The position numbers and the translations under genes were made by a program. Positions 5,824-6,678 of a stretch of 6,678 bases of DNA are shown here, one piece after another. Position 1 is the first letter of the stretch, and each line of letters starts with the position of its first letter. Source of the stretch: Flavobacterium sp. (GTDB lineage Bacteria > Bacteroidota > Bacteroidia > Flavobacteriales > Flavobacteriaceae). The stretch covers positions 1 to 6,678 of the forward strand of contig SEBM01000229.1 in NCBI GenBank assembly GCA_004296145.1. Direction: 5' to 3'. The notes beneath the pieces are model-generated. The model did no database searches, was not told the origin of the DNA, and was given only the letters and a program-made list of their open reading frames with translations.

Positions 5824-6588
5824 TTACTCTTTTAAAAACGTCGTTGTCAGTTCAAAAAACATTTTAGGGTTTTCGGCATGAAGCCAATGCCCTGCGTTTG
5901 GAATGGTTTCTAACTTTAAATCCGGAAAATGCTGACGGATCTGATCAATATCTTTATCTGTTATATATCCCGAATTTCCTCCACTGATAAATAATGTTGG
6001 ATTTTCAAAAACCAATCCTTCTGCCAAAGGTTTTCCGATAGCGTCAAGGTTATTATTAAAAACTTCCAGATTAAATCTAAAGGCTAATTGTCCGGGCTCT
6101 TTCCAATATAAATTTTTCAAAAGAAACTGACGTGTGCCAAAATCAGGTACATATTGCGCTACGATTTCTTCTACATCATTTCGGCTTGGTTTTACAGAAA
6201 AATCAACTGCATTTAATCCTGCCAAAATATCCTGATGATGTTGTTTGTAAAACTTAGGACCAATATCTGCCACAATTAATTTATCCACAATTTCGGGATG
6301 AGTTGTTGCAAAAAGCATGGCTACTTTTCCTCCCATCGAATGCCCTAAAAGATCTATTTTATTTAATTGATTTGCCTGACAATATTCGTATACATCTTTT
6401 ACCATCGCTTCATAACTCCATTCATCCGAATGAAAACTACGTCCGTGATTTCTTAAATCTAAAATATGAACCTGAAAACCGGATTCTACATATTGTCCTG
6501 CCAGGGTTTTCCAATTATCTGACATTCCAAGAAAACCGTGCATGATAACGAAAGGTTTTCCTTCGCCTTCTATTTTTGAGTATAACAT
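5824..6588 (-). CDS. Alpha/beta hydrolase, YbfF/ABHD11-like esterase
   Basis: A cytoplasmic alpha/beta-hydrolase-fold protein of 254 residues, the normal length for the YbfF group. The oxyanion segment HGFLG begins at His17. The nucleophile elbow GHSMGG places Ser84, and NAGHWLHAE supplies His234. By alignment with E. coli YbfF the acid is Asp108 (in VADIGP), placed after strand 6 rather than strand 7. The strand-7 position has GGNSGY instead of an acid, which agrees with YbfF. LDLRNHGRS (44-51) is also shared. YbfF is reported as an esterase with acyl-CoA thioesterase activity; the substrate here is unknown. No signal peptide is seen. A -7 box lies 20 bases before the ATG. Menaquinone-pathway MenH or a haloperoxidase-like esterase are weaker alternatives. 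Confidence 0.88.
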   Translation of the reverse strand: MLYSKIEGEGKPFVIMHGFLGMSDNWKTLAGQYVESGFQVHILDLRNHGRSFHSDEWSYEAMVKDVYEYCQANQLNKIDLLGHSMGGKVAMLFATTHPEIVDKLIVADIGPKFYKQHHQDILAGLNAVDFSVKPSRNDVEEIVAQYVPDFGTRQFLLKNLYWKEPGQLAFRFNLEVFNNNLDAIGKPLAEGLVFENPTLFISGGNSGYITDKDIDQIRQHFPDLKLETIPNAGHWLHAENPKMFFELTTTFLKE

Positions 6589-6608
6589 TTATTATTTCTT
6601 TTATGTTA

Positions 6609-6616
6609 CAAATATA
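6609..6616 (-). promoter_or_regulatory. Candidate -7 promoter box for the alpha/beta hydrolase
   Basis: On the minus strand this reads TATATTTG, an exact TAnnTTTG match, 20 bases before the ATG at 6588. A TTTG at 6634-6631 is only 14 bases further upstream, too close for the usual -33 spacing. The rest of the right edge (6617-6678) is AT-rich with no gene visible. Confidence 0.5.
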
Positions 6617-6678
6617 AAAAACTTATCTGGCAAATATCTTTCGAATAAATTTTTCAATATACATTTAAAGTTTATTTA

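Noticed and set aside
5456..5881. A 141-codon open frame on the plus strand
   Set aside because: It lies antisense to the membrane-protein gene and the end of the hydrolase gene, both of which have clear family signatures; its translation shows no recognisable domain.

Overview
The window is an AT-rich bacterial chromosome segment that most resembles a member of the Flavobacteriaceae, probably Flavobacterium. Three things point there. The ClpX, ClpP and trigger factor proteins have a Bacteroidetes character. Matches to the Bacteroidetes -7 promoter box TAnnTTTG precede several genes, and no strong Shine-Dalgarno sequences stand out. The small lipoprotein has an acidic stretch after its lipid-accepting cysteine, as in surface lipoproteins of this phylum. 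The assignment rests on recognition by eye; no database search was run.

Layout. On the plus strand (1-1593) there is a GlxA/AraC-type regulator (DJ-1/PfpI-like domain plus AraC helix-turn-helix), followed by a small unrecognised lipoprotein. A near-perfect palindrome at 1606-1650 forms a bidirectional terminator and separates these from everything else, which lies on the minus strand. Reading leftwards from the right edge, the minus-strand genes are a YbfF/ABHD11-like alpha/beta hydrolase, a four-helix membrane protein of the 'phage holin 4_2'/YvlD family, trigger factor (tig), clpP and clpX.

How the genes work together. tig, clpP and clpX form the conserved protein-quality-control cluster. 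Trigger factor meets nascent chains at the ribosome exit, ClpX unfolds substrates, and ClpP degrades them. The three genes do not look like one simple operon. tig has a promoter candidate overlapped by a 13-bp inverted repeat, and ends at a clear rho-independent terminator. clpP has a weaker promoter candidate with a 9-bp direct repeat around it, and clpX has its own -7 box.

The least explained structure is a degenerate octamer repeat (about TTnCTAAG). It occurs as short tandem arrays in both intergenic gaps flanking clpP, in both orientations, and includes a 14-bp motif present three times in the clpP-clpX gap. No tRNA, rRNA, insertion sequence, CRISPR array, prophage or defence system is visible. 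No gene-free stretch exceeds 300 bases. This is mostly an ordinary housekeeping region; the noncoding DNA is the part worth a second look.
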